In this document: positions 1 through 9,093 of the stretch, in pieces
Position numbering within the stretch: position 1 is the stretch's first letter
How the letters are laid out: every line of letters begins with the position of its first letter
Source of the DNA: an uncultured SAR86 cluster bacterium
Lineage (GTDB): Bacteria > Pseudomonadota > Gammaproteobacteria > Magnimaribacterales > D2472
Direction of reading: 5' to 3'
Assembly (NCBI GenBank): GCA_902593675.1
Contig: CACJJI010000001.1
Coordinates: forward strand, 320,957 to 384,956
Length of the DNA stretch: 64,000 nucleotides
Made by a program: the position numbers and the translations under genes
The notes under the pieces: generated by a model
The model's database searches: none
The model's input: only the letters and a program-made list of their open reading frames with translations
Told to the model about the DNA's origin: nothing

Positions 1-2
1 TA

Positions 3-749
3 ATGGAGTTAGTTTTAACTAATTTATTATTGATAGCGCTTGGTGGCTGTCTTGGAAGTTTTGCTTCAGTGTTAATTTACCGGCTGCCATTAGAAAACAG
101 TGAAATTAATATTTTACAGCCTAGATCATTTTGCCCTCTTTGCAAAAATCAACTAACAATTATGCAGCTGATTCCATTCGTAGGATATCTTTATACCAAA
201 GGAACTTGTCGAACGTGTAATGCCAAAATAAGCCCCACCTATTTTATTCATGAAGTATTAATTACTGCTTTTATTATATTAATATTTTATAAAATGGAAT
301 TTGCCGCTCTTTCATCATGGCTGATAGTTTTAATTGTGATTTGTTTGTATATTCAATCAATAATAGACATCCAGACTCTCCATTTATTTCAGCCCCTGAG
401 CATTATTTTGGTTATGACTGGATTATTTCTTAATATATCAACTGAATTTTTTACAATTCCTTTAGATGCTTTACTTGGATTAATTTTTGGATACGGAATA
501 TTATTTTGCATTAATCATCTTCATAAAATGGTGCGATCGATAGATGCAATTGGGTCTGGTGATTTTTTATTGCTTGGGGGAATTGGGTCTGTTTTTGGAG
601 CTTCAGCTTTAGGGCCAATTCTATTGATTGGGTCAAGCATTACTTTATGCCTATACCTTTTTAATAAGAATAAAGATAAAGAGTTGCCATTAGGATTTGG
701 CTTGGGCTTAGCCGGAATTGTTTATTGCTTAATGTTTATTTATATTTAA
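3..749 (+). CDS. pilD: Prepilin peptidase / type IV leader peptidase (A24 family)
   Basis: Two CxxC pairs (CPLC, CRTC), multi-TM protein, IGSGDF (GxGD-type) aspartyl motif. Confidence 0.85.
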   Translation: MELVLTNLLLIALGGCLGSFASVLIYRLPLENSEINILQPRSFCPLCKNQLTIMQLIPFVGYLYTKGTCRTCNAKISPTYFIHEVLITAFIILIFYKMEFAALSSWLIVLIVICLYIQSIIDIQTLHLFQPLSIILVMTGLFLNISTEFFTIPLDALLGLIFGYGILFCINHLHKMVRSIDAIGSGDFLLLGGIGSVFGASALGPILLIGSSITLCLYLFNKNKDKELPLGFGLGLAGIVYCLMFIYI

Positions 750-1648
750 TCTTCTTTAAGACTAGGAGGAAAAACTCCCTCGTGAAATGGATATGGCAAA
801 GATAACATGCCCAAATTTTTAAATTCATCAATAAATCCTTCCATCACTCCATCAATATCCTGTATTGACCAACTCTCATCTTTTTGTAAAGTTTTGCCAT
901 AGTGCGGTTGAACCATCAAGGCCAGTCTTTGCCCTCCACATCCAAATATTTGACCGCTAATTTTATTTGCTAAATGGCTGGATAAGTATGTAATTAAGGG
1001 GCCATTTGATGTTGGGTCAATGAATGACAGATTATCATTGTCCATATTTTTGCTTGAGGCAAAAGTTGCCGACATTCTAGTAGAGCCAGTTGGTCCAATT
1101 GCATTTACTCTAATCCCATATTTCGAAAGTTCAATAGCCCAGGTATATGTCATAGAGGCAATAGCCCCTTTTGCTGCGGCATAATTTGTTTGTCCAAAAT
1201 TTCCAAAATGAGCACCAGAAGTAGTATTAATAATTGAGCCTCCCCCACCAGATTCTTTCATTTTTAATGCAGCATATTGAGAGCACCAAAAAGTGCCTTT
1301 AACATGAATATTCCAAACTGAGTCGAATTCCTCATCGGTCATTTTTAATAGAGATTTATCTCTCAAAATTCCTGCATTATTAACAAGAATATCAACACTG
1401 CCGAACTCTGCAGCACATTGATCAATTAGGTTAGAACAACCCTTTCTTGAAGAAATATCGTGAGCACTAATCTTAGCTTTGCCTCCTGCATCTTCTATTT
1501 CACAAACAACTTTTTTAGCCTCTTCAACATCTATATCATTGACCAAAACAGAAGCGCCTGATTGGGCCAAGTGAAGACAGTGACCTCTTCCTATACCTCT
1601 TCCTCCACCTGTAACGATTGCAGCTTTATTTTTAAGCAATTCCTTCAA
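746..1648 (-). CDS. SDR family oxidoreductase (17beta-HSD/MFE-like)
   Basis: TGGGRGIGR cofactor motif, NNAG, YAAAK catalytic motif. Confidence 0.85.
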   Translation of the reverse strand: MKELLKNKAAIVTGGGRGIGRGHCLHLAQSGASVLVNDIDVEEAKKVVCEIEDAGGKAKISAHDISSRKGCSNLIDQCAAEFGSVDILVNNAGILRDKSLLKMTDEEFDSVWNIHVKGTFWCSQYAALKMKESGGGGSIINTTSGAHFGNFGQTNYAAAKGAIASMTYTWAIELSKYGIRVNAIGPTGSTRMSATFASSKNMDNDNLSFIDPTSNGPLITYLSSHLANKISGQIFGCGGQRLALMVQPHYGKTLQKDESWSIQDIDGVMEGFIDEFKNLGMLSLPYPFHEGVFPPSLKED

Positions 1649-1750
1649 GGCACTCTCCTATGAAAAATTTAACTATGACTATATTTTTTAACATAACAAA
1701 TGCAAAATAAATAGAGTAGTAATTCATAGTAATATAAATCGAAATAAATA

Positions 1751-2524
1751 ATGGATGATCTAACAAAAAGAAAACTGTTTCCTGAAGGCTCCGCGGTTGT
1801 TATTGGGGGCAGTGGAGGTATAGGTTCATCGATATGTAAAACATTTGCTGCTCATGGGGTACCAGTAATATTCTCATATCATGGAAATGAAACAGCAGCT
1901 AATAATCTTAAAAAAGAAATTTTAGACTATGGTGGAATTGCTTCCTCTCAGAGATTATCAATAAATAAAAAAAATGAAGTAGAAAGTTTCTTTAAGAACT
2001 TAAAAGACGAACGTATTCATAGCATAGTCAATGCAACTGGATCAGATATAAGAATGAAATGGATCAATGAATTGTCCTATGAGGAATGGGATGATGTAAT
2101 GCGAACAGATGCTGATGGATTTTTTAATATTATAAAAAATAGTCTTCCTATTCTAAGAAAATTTGGAGGTTCGTATACAACTCTAAGCTCAATTGGTTTA
2201 TCCAGATGGCCTGTAAAAGATGTTCTTTCTGTTGCACCTAAGGCTGCAATTGACGCCTTAATTAATGGTATTGCAAAAGAAGAAGGTCGAAATAATATTA
2301 GAGCCAATTCCATACAACTTGGAATCATAGAGGCGGGAATTTTCTTAAGAATAAAAGGTAAAGATTATGATGACCGATATATAGAAGCTGCAAAAAATAA
2401 TACCGCTCTTAAAAAATTAGGTGAAGCTCAGGATGTTGCAGATGCTGTCATCTTCCTTGCATCAGATAGAGCTAAATATATAACTGGTCAAACGTTATAT
2501 CTGGATGGAGGCTACAGAATTTAA
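1751..2524 (+). CDS. SDR family protein with atypical active site (SVAPK in place of YxxxK)
   Basis: GGSGGIG nucleotide-binding motif and C-terminal GQTLYLDGG; the catalytic Tyr position reads Ser. Confidence 0.8.
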   Translation: MDDLTKRKLFPEGSAVVIGGSGGIGSSICKTFAAHGVPVIFSYHGNETAANNLKKEILDYGGIASSQRLSINKKNEVESFFKNLKDERIHSIVNATGSDIRMKWINELSYEEWDDVMRTDADGFFNIIKNSLPILRKFGGSYTTLSSIGLSRWPVKDVLSVAPKAAIDALINGIAKEEGRNNIRANSIQLGIIEAGIFLRIKGKDYDDRYIEAAKNNTALKKLGEAQDVADAVIFLASDRAKYITGQTLYLDGGYRI

Positions 2525-2544
2525 TATAAAAATAAGGAGGATTT

Positions 2545-2949
2545 ATGCCTACAAAAGAACAAATTGAAACAACAATGAAAATTCATTTTAATTCTTGGAA
2601 TAATGAAGAGAAGGAAAAATGGATGGATAATTGGACTGATGATGTGGTGATGTTTGATCCTGTAGGAGGTCCTGATAAAAATGGAAAAATAGCCCTTGAA
2701 GAAACTTGGCGAAATAGTTTTAAAGATGGGCATCATTGGAAAATAGAGCCAGTTTTTATGCAAATATGTGAAAATCAAGCAGCTCTTCATGTAAAAAATT
2801 ATGGAACTGTAGAAAATGAACCAATAGAACTTGATAGCATTGAAATATATTGGATAAATGACGATGGGAAAGTTTACAAAGTCCAAACATACTTTGGGCC
2901 CCCCGAAGGAAGAACACTTGATCCATTTTTTTCTAAAAAAGATATTTAA
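2545..2949 (+). CDS. NTF2-like / ketosteroid-isomerase-fold protein
   Basis: 134 aa, TDDVVMFDPVGGPDKNG resembles the KSI region around its catalytic Asp. Confidence 0.7.
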   Translation: MPTKEQIETTMKIHFNSWNNEEKEKWMDNWTDDVVMFDPVGGPDKNGKIALEETWRNSFKDGHHWKIEPVFMQICENQAALHVKNYGTVENEPIELDSIEIYWINDDGKVYKVQTYFGPPEGRTLDPFFSKKDI

Positions 2950-2988
2950 AGCTTATCTTGGTATATAAATTTTTACGTAAAAATTTAG

Positions 2989-4590
2989 TTATACCCAATT
3001 CTCAAAGGAAGATAGGGTTTTCCCTGCAATATATGCGAAGGTAAGTGCAGGACCAATTGTGCCTCCACCTCCTCCATAACTTGGTCCCGGAGAGCCTACT
3101 CCAGAAGAATTCCCAGAAGCACAAAGTCTTTTGATAGGAATTTCATTTACATCTAACACCTGTGAAAATTTATTTACTCTAGGGCCTCCACATGTTCCTA
3201 AATGAGCAGGTGCAATTTCTGCACCATAAAAAGGTGGTTGGTCGAGTGGCTGAAGAGCTAAACTAGTGTCCTTAATACCCATCCTATCGTAATGAGTTTC
3301 GCCTCTGTGAAAATCTGGATCAATGCCTAACAAGGCATTTTTATTGAAATTAGAAATGGTTAATTTTAAATTATTTTGATTAATACCTAACTTTTTGGCT
3401 AGCCCCTCTATAGTGTTAGATTTAACAAACCAATTAGGTAATGACTGATCAAATGTTTTGCCACCCAGTGTGCCATTTAGTCTTACTTTATGATCAAATA
3501 TTTGAAAAGCTGGGATATTTTTATATTTTAATGCTCCCCAATTTTCTTTAGCATGAAATGAACGCCATGAAGAGTCATAATCTGCTTTCTCATTTGAAAA
3601 TCTATTTCCATAACGATTTACTAAAATGCAGCTAGGATAATATTTTTTTTCAGTCACGGCATTCAAAGATCCTAAAGCTCCAGCCTCTCCTTTGTAGACC
3701 ACACTTCCCCATACCTCATTCATATTTCTTAAATCTGCGCCAAGTTTCATCGCCATCTTTATACCATCTCCGGTATTCGATTTGACTCCAACCCCATAAG
3801 AAGGAATTGATAAAAAATTTTTTTTCATTTGTTCATCGTGATCAAAGCCACCACTTGCTATGAGAACTCCTTTTTTTGCTTTTAAATTATATAACTTTCC
3901 TTTTGAGCTATATGCGACTCCAAGAACTTCAGAAGAGCCGTCTTCATTTTCTCTGCTAATTAACTCTGTAGCTGGAGTATCTAAAAGCATTTCACCACCT
4001 AGATTCTTAAAAGTATTTAATAAATGAGAGATCAAAATTCCTCCAAAATGAGCTCCATCTGGCCCTCCAGTATCGGGCTCAATACTGCGGCCCTTAAGAA
4101 CACTCCCTTCCCAATCAGTATGATACTCTGAAGCCTCTCCCATAATTTTTGAGACCCTCCATTTTAATGAGGTGTTATCCTCAAGAAATTTGACCATTCT
4201 TGGACCTTCTGCAGCAAATGCCTCAATCAATTCTTGATCTGCCTGTCCTTGTGAAAGTTGATTTAAATACTTTAATGAATTGTCTTTTGAATCGGTAAAT
4301 CCTTCCCTCTTCATAACATGATTGTTTGGTACCCAAGCAACACCTCCTGAAATTGCAGTTGTGCCCCCAGCTGAGCGAGCTTTTTCTAAAACAACAACTC
4401 TAAGTCCTTTTTTTAGCGCTGTAATAGCGCCAGCTAACCCTGTTCCTGATCCTATAACTACAATATCAGTTTCGCCATGCCATATAAAATTATTGTCTTT
4501 AAGAGGTTTTTTTAAGCTAAGGAGAAAACCTGTACCTATAAGACCAATGAAGCTTTTGAAAAAAAAATCTCTTCTTTTAAATAGGCCCAT
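2989..4590 (-). CDS. FAD-dependent 3-ketosteroid-dehydrogenase-like flavoprotein with predicted Tat signal
   Basis: N-terminal KRRDFFFK plus hydrophobic stretch; GSGTGLAGAITA FAD motif; C-terminal YGGGGGTIGPALTFAYIAG. Confidence 0.8.
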   Translation of the reverse strand: MGLFKRRDFFFKSFIGLIGTGFLLSLKKPLKDNNFIWHGETDIVVIGSGTGLAGAITALKKGLRVVVLEKARSAGGTTAISGGVAWVPNNHVMKREGFTDSKDNSLKYLNQLSQGQADQELIEAFAAEGPRMVKFLEDNTSLKWRVSKIMGEASEYHTDWEGSVLKGRSIEPDTGGPDGAHFGGILISHLLNTFKNLGGEMLLDTPATELISRENEDGSSEVLGVAYSSKGKLYNLKAKKGVLIASGGFDHDEQMKKNFLSIPSYGVGVKSNTGDGIKMAMKLGADLRNMNEVWGSVVYKGEAGALGSLNAVTEKKYYPSCILVNRYGNRFSNEKADYDSSWRSFHAKENWGALKYKNIPAFQIFDHKVRLNGTLGGKTFDQSLPNWFVKSNTIEGLAKKLGINQNNLKLTISNFNKNALLGIDPDFHRGETHYDRMGIKDTSLALQPLDQPPFYGAEIAPAHLGTCGGPRVNKFSQVLDVNEIPIKRLCASGNSSGVGSPGPSYGGGGGTIGPALTFAYIAGKTLSSFENWV

Positions 4591-4596
4591 TGTTAG

Positions 4597-6309
4597 TTAT
4601 ATAGTATTGGACCCACTAATATGTTTACCAGCAATAAATCCAAATGTCATTGCAGGACCAATTGTAGCTCCAGGCCCTGGATATGTAGTTAATAGGGCTG
4701 GGGTGCAATTTCCAGTTGCATATAAACCTCCAATAGCTTGATTATCATTATTAAGAACTTGCCCATATTCGTTAATTGCCATTCCCCCACAAGTTGCAAA
4801 TTCACCTGGGTCAATTCTCATTGCATAATATGGAGCTTGATTGACTGGACCCAAGCATGGATTGATAAGGCTTTGATCGCCAGAGAATCTATCTCTTTCA
4901 TTATCCCCCCTTTGAAAATCTATATCCTTTCCGGTTTCAGAAAACTTATTAACTTTTTGAATTGTATCTTCAAGACCATCAGGATTTATCCCTGTTTTTT
5001 GTGCGAGCTCCTGAATAGAGTTTGCGCGGGTAATAAAATCGTCATTAAACCAATTTCTATGGACAAATTTTACTAAAGGGTCTGGAAAAAACTTACCTGG
5101 CATAAGTGGTCCTACAGGATAGTTTTTTCGATGATTAGAATCAAATATCATATACATTGGTGTAAAGGACTCTCCTTGTTCCTGTTTTCGCAATACTTCC
5201 AGCATAAAAGTAAGGTAGTTCTGAGATTCATTAGCAAAGCGTTTTCCAGACTTATTAACTGTATAATTTCCTGGCATTGATTTTTCTACTTCGCTGAGTC
5301 TCGGAAAATCTTCATCAGGCGCTTTTAGTGTTGTTACCCACCAAGCTTTATTCATAAATTTTAATTGTGCTCCAATTGCCTCTGCTGCTTTAATTGGGTC
5401 ACCTGTATTCGTCTTTGGTTCGCAACCCCAATCAGTGTTTGTTGGTTTAGGTAAATACTCCTCTCTCATTGCTTGATTCTGCCCAAATCCTCCCGAGGCA
5501 ACGATGACACCCCTAGTAGCTTTAATTCTCAAGATTTGACCATCTTTGTTTACTAATGCACCAACCACTCTATTATTTTCAACAATATATTCTTTTAATT
5601 CTGTTGATCTCCATATTGGAATATTTCTCTTTTTTGCTGAAGAAATTAACCTAGCAACTGAGGCAGCACCAAAAGCCAATCTTCTAGATCGTTTGCGTTT
5701 AAGCCTCCATGGGATATCAAGCCAATACTTGAAAAAAATTTTTAAAAATAATTTAAGCCATCCAGGTGATTGAGTTGTAAATGCATGAGACTCTTCAAAA
5801 TTAACTCCATAACGACCAAAAAGAATTGTTTGTGGGCCTGAGGGGTGTAAGTTATCTACATCATCCTTAAGTGTATCTGCAGAAACTGGAGATGGCTCTA
5901 AGGCTCGATTGCCTAATTTTACTCCAGGAGCATCTTGAAAATAGTCAGGATAATGCTCAAGACTGGTATAACTTACATCGGTATTATCTTCCATAAACTT
6001 TACCATTTTGGGCCCATTCTCAAGATATGCATCAATCATTGGCTCATTAAATTCATCAGAAGGGATCGTTGCTTTTAAATAATCTTTTGCATCTGATAAA
6101 GAGTCATCAGCACCAGCTTGAATAGCATGATGATTATTTGGGATCCAAATGACGCCCCCAGAGGTTGCGCTTGTGCCGCCAATAAGTTTATTTTTTTCTA
6201 TAACTAAAACTTTAGAAGCATTAGTAATATTTGCAGTTAAAGCCGCAGTTAGACCTCCGCAACCACTTCCAACAACCAATACATCTACTGTTTCATCAAA
6301 TTTTTGCAA
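4597..6309 (-). CDS. kstD: 3-oxosteroid 1-dehydrogenase-like FAD flavoprotein (KstD family)
   Basis: GSGCGGLTAALTA FAD motif; TTYPGPGATIGPAMTFGFIAGK C-terminal motif typical of KstD. Confidence 0.8.
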   Translation of the reverse strand: MQKFDETVDVLVVGSGCGGLTAALTANITNASKVLVIEKNKLIGGTSATSGGVIWIPNNHHAIQAGADDSLSDAKDYLKATIPSDEFNEPMIDAYLENGPKMVKFMEDNTDVSYTSLEHYPDYFQDAPGVKLGNRALEPSPVSADTLKDDVDNLHPSGPQTILFGRYGVNFEESHAFTTQSPGWLKLFLKIFFKYWLDIPWRLKRKRSRRLAFGAASVARLISSAKKRNIPIWRSTELKEYIVENNRVVGALVNKDGQILRIKATRGVIVASGGFGQNQAMREEYLPKPTNTDWGCEPKTNTGDPIKAAEAIGAQLKFMNKAWWVTTLKAPDEDFPRLSEVEKSMPGNYTVNKSGKRFANESQNYLTFMLEVLRKQEQGESFTPMYMIFDSNHRKNYPVGPLMPGKFFPDPLVKFVHRNWFNDDFITRANSIQELAQKTGINPDGLEDTIQKVNKFSETGKDIDFQRGDNERDRFSGDQSLINPCLGPVNQAPYYAMRIDPGEFATCGGMAINEYGQVLNNDNQAIGGLYATGNCTPALLTTYPGPGATIGPAMTFGFIAGKHISGSNTI

Positions 6310-6318
6310 TTATTATTC

Positions 6319-7389
6319 CTATGAAAGATTTGATTCCCATTCAAGAGTCTTAGATAAGGCTGGTGAAACCTCAGATCTATCTAAATAGAATTGATTGTAC
6401 CATTCTCGTAATTTATGCACTGGGCCATCTCCATCACATAATAAAGGGTTATCAACTCTCACTTTGTTATGCCATATCTCAACATCTTGCTTAAATGACA
6501 TTTGAGTCATTTCTGTATACATATCTACCATTTCTTGATTCTGCTCATCTGTGAAACTATCATTCTTTTCGACAATCACTCCATGCCTTAAAAGAAAACT
6601 ATCTTTATCAATCGGCACATGACTTACCAATTGAACTGATTTTTGCTTCATTCCTTGACCTTCATTCGTCATCCAACACATCATATATGCTGGACCAAAA
6701 TAAGTAGCTTTTGATTTCATTATCCCGCCTTCATCATACTCCGAGCCTTCTAAATTTTTTCCTTCATTAATTTGCGTTAATACGTGACCTTCAAAGATAT
6801 TCTTAAACCGAGTTGCTGTGACCCCATGAACAGTTTTAAAATGAGCCATATCAGCCATATTATCTATTAACTCCCTGCAGTTAATATTTATAACATTTTC
6901 CTCTAGCACCCAATCTGACCATTTGTCAGAAAAGCATGCTTCTTCTCTAGGAATGATTTCATGGTCTAATGGCTCGGAACCTTCTGGGTCATTCCATACA
7001 AACAATAATTTATTTTCTTCATGCACTTTCCAACTTTGAATACATGCGCCTTTAGGAATTTTTTTAGCATAAGGAATATCTAAACATTCTCCATCCTTTC
7101 CCCAACCCCATTCATGATAAGGACACCTAACCATATCACCATCAACCTTGCCCATGCTGAGATCACCTCCCATATGAGGACAAGCAGCCTGTAGTGCTAA
7201 AGCTTCGCCTTTTGAGTTACGAAAAACCACTAATTTAGTTCCAAAAGCATTAACGCCAACTGGTTTGGACGTAAAGGATTCAGAAAGCCCTAAAGTATGC
7301 CAACCTCGACCATACCTATCTGGTGGCGGTGTTTGATCTATTATTCTTATTTTTTTATTACTCAAAATGCTCCCCCATTTTTTATGCAA
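6319..7389 (-). CDS. kshA: Rieske oxygenase, KshA-like (3-ketosteroid 9alpha-hydroxylase oxygenase component)
   Basis: Rieske CPHMGGDL...CPYHEWGWG; mononuclear iron site NMADMAHFKTVHG; C-terminal CDGDGPVHKLREWYNQFY. Confidence 0.82.
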   Translation of the reverse strand: MHKKWGSILSNKKIRIIDQTPPPDRYGRGWHTLGLSESFTSKPVGVNAFGTKLVVFRNSKGEALALQAACPHMGGDLSMGKVDGDMVRCPYHEWGWGKDGECLDIPYAKKIPKGACIQSWKVHEENKLLFVWNDPEGSEPLDHEIIPREEACFSDKWSDWVLEENVININCRELIDNMADMAHFKTVHGVTATRFKNIFEGHVLTQINEGKNLEGSEYDEGGIMKSKATYFGPAYMMCWMTNEGQGMKQKSVQLVSHVPIDKDSFLLRHGVIVEKNDSFTDEQNQEMVDMYTEMTQMSFKQDVEIWHNKVRVDNPLLCDGDGPVHKLREWYNQFYLDRSEVSPALSKTLEWESNLS

Positions 7390-7390
7390 T

Positions 7391-8623
7391 TTATAACATT
7401 AAATTTTCTGTCTCTATACCCAAAAAACTTGAGCCATAATCCATGGCAAAAGGATCAGAAATATTTGCAACATGAACTTGTGTCATCATAATATCCAAAA
7501 ATTTATTCGTAATCTCATTGCCTAAATAAACCGTTGACCCACCACTTGCTTTGACTAACTTTAAAGCGCCAGCAACACACCTATCATTAATGGTGCTTAC
7601 TTGATACCTATACCTAATCCGATCATTGATATCAATCTCTTTAGATTGATTGGCTGCATCCATCATAGATTTAACATTTGCCTCTATGTTATGCCACAGC
7701 TGATCTATTTCGGTAGAAATTTCTGATGCTAAGGTTAATGTTATGGGATTTGTTTTTGCCTCTACTCCAAAGCTAGAAACTCTCTCTTTTGCCCCCTCAA
7801 TAAATGCATTTAAAGCTCCTTTATAAGCCCCTAAAGCAGGTATGGCTACTGCATGAGTAAAAATTTGTCCAAATGGAACTTGATATAAAGGACCGTTATT
7901 AGAATTATCTGGATTATTATTCAAAAAAGCGTCTTTTAGATAATGGATCCTATGGCCTGGAACAAAAATATTTTCTACTTTAATTCTTTTACTGCCGGTG
8001 CCCTTCAAACCATAGGTATGCCAATTATCAATAATTTCGTAATCGTTTCTTGGTATTAGCAAAGTTACAAAACTATCAAGCCCTTTGGAAGGATCAAGAA
8101 TTGCTCCACCAAAAAACCAATCACAGTGATCACTGCCTGAAGACCAATCCCATTCGCCAGAAACCATAAAACCATCATCTTTAGGCTGAGCCATAGCTTT
8201 TGGAGCATAGGATGAAGAAATTAGAACTGAATTATCTTCACCCCATACCTCATCCTGAGCCTTCTCATCATAGACAGAAATTTGCCAGTTATGCACTCCT
8301 ACAGTTGCATAGACCCATGCTGATGGCATGCAGGCTTCTCCAATAATAGAAGTTACTTTGTAGAAAACTATTGGATCCATTTCATAGCCTCCCCATCTTT
8401 TTGGTTGTACGATCTTAAAGAAACCAAGATCTTTAAAATCCTGAATAGTATCATCTGTAAGTCTTCGCAATTTAGCTGTTTCCTCTGCTCGACTTTCAAG
8501 CACAGGCTTTATATCTTCAGCTCTTTTATACAATTCTTCAGGAGATGGAATTAGATTTTCAGTCATCTTATTAATACCTCTAGCAAAAAAATAAAAAAAT
8601 ATATTAATTAATAATATACACAT
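7391..8623 (-). CDS. hsaA: Acyl-CoA-dehydrogenase-fold flavin-dependent monooxygenase, HsaA-like
   Basis: Pattern PKRWGGYEMDP, GVHNWQISVY, SGEWDWSSGSDHCDWFFGGA typical of HsaA/HpaB-type oxygenase components; M at about residue 20 (MTENLIPSPEE) is a more likely start. Confidence 0.8.
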   Translation of the reverse strand: MCILLINIFFYFFARGINKMTENLIPSPEELYKRAEDIKPVLESRAEETAKLRRLTDDTIQDFKDLGFFKIVQPKRWGGYEMDPIVFYKVTSIIGEACMPSAWVYATVGVHNWQISVYDEKAQDEVWGEDNSVLISSSYAPKAMAQPKDDGFMVSGEWDWSSGSDHCDWFFGGAILDPSKGLDSFVTLLIPRNDYEIIDNWHTYGLKGTGSKRIKVENIFVPGHRIHYLKDAFLNNNPDNSNNGPLYQVPFGQIFTHAVAIPALGAYKGALNAFIEGAKERVSSFGVEAKTNPITLTLASEISTEIDQLWHNIEANVKSMMDAANQSKEIDINDRIRYRYQVSTINDRCVAGALKLVKASGGSTVYLGNEITNKFLDIMMTQVHVANISDPFAMDYGSSFLGIETENLML

Positions 8624-8815
8624 ACTTTATTTTTTCAAAATTACGTTGATTTAATAAAAAAGATCAAATCATGCAAATAAACATACTACTTATGAACTTT
8701 TATTAAACTGGGTTGTCTTATTAGTAAGTTGGTTAAAAATTTTCCTCTAAAATTTTTTCCCTAAGACCAATTAGAGCGGGTTAGCCATGCCCGCTTGCTC
8801 CTTTTAGATAATACC

Positions 8816-9004
8816 CTATTGAAGCTTTGGATTCCTGCTAATATTTTGTATCTCTTTGATGACACCTTCCCAAATGAGCCACTCCTCGGTGTTTAGATTC
8901 GCAGCGTATTCAGCAGCTCTCAACATAGCTATAGATTCAGCATCTGCACCATATTGAGAAATTAGATCAATAGCAATTTGATAATTAGAGTTCGGAGCAT
9001 TCAT
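8816..9004 (-). CDS. Hypothetical small protein (62 aa)
   Basis: Intergenic ORF with plausible composition; no family recognised. Confidence 0.45.
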   Translation of the reverse strand: MNAPNSNYQIAIDLISQYGADAESIAMLRAAEYAANLNTEEWLIWEGVIKEIQNISRNPKLQ

Positions 9005-9093
9005 TTCAATAGTATTTTATGAAGGTATTTCCTTTATAAGACTTCTTCATAGACAGGGTATTTTAAACCTATAAAATTATAAGTAAAAATTTT

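Noticed and set aside
2521-2886. 121-aa minus-strand ORF over the KSI-fold gene
   Set aside because: Antisense to a better-supported gene; low-complexity hydrophobic/aromatic composition with no motif.
8774-8800. AGCGGG-TTAGCCATG-CCCGCT hairpin as a terminator for the 62-aa ORF
   Set aside because: The inverted repeat is real, but there is no T tract on the minus-strand side; left as unassigned structure.
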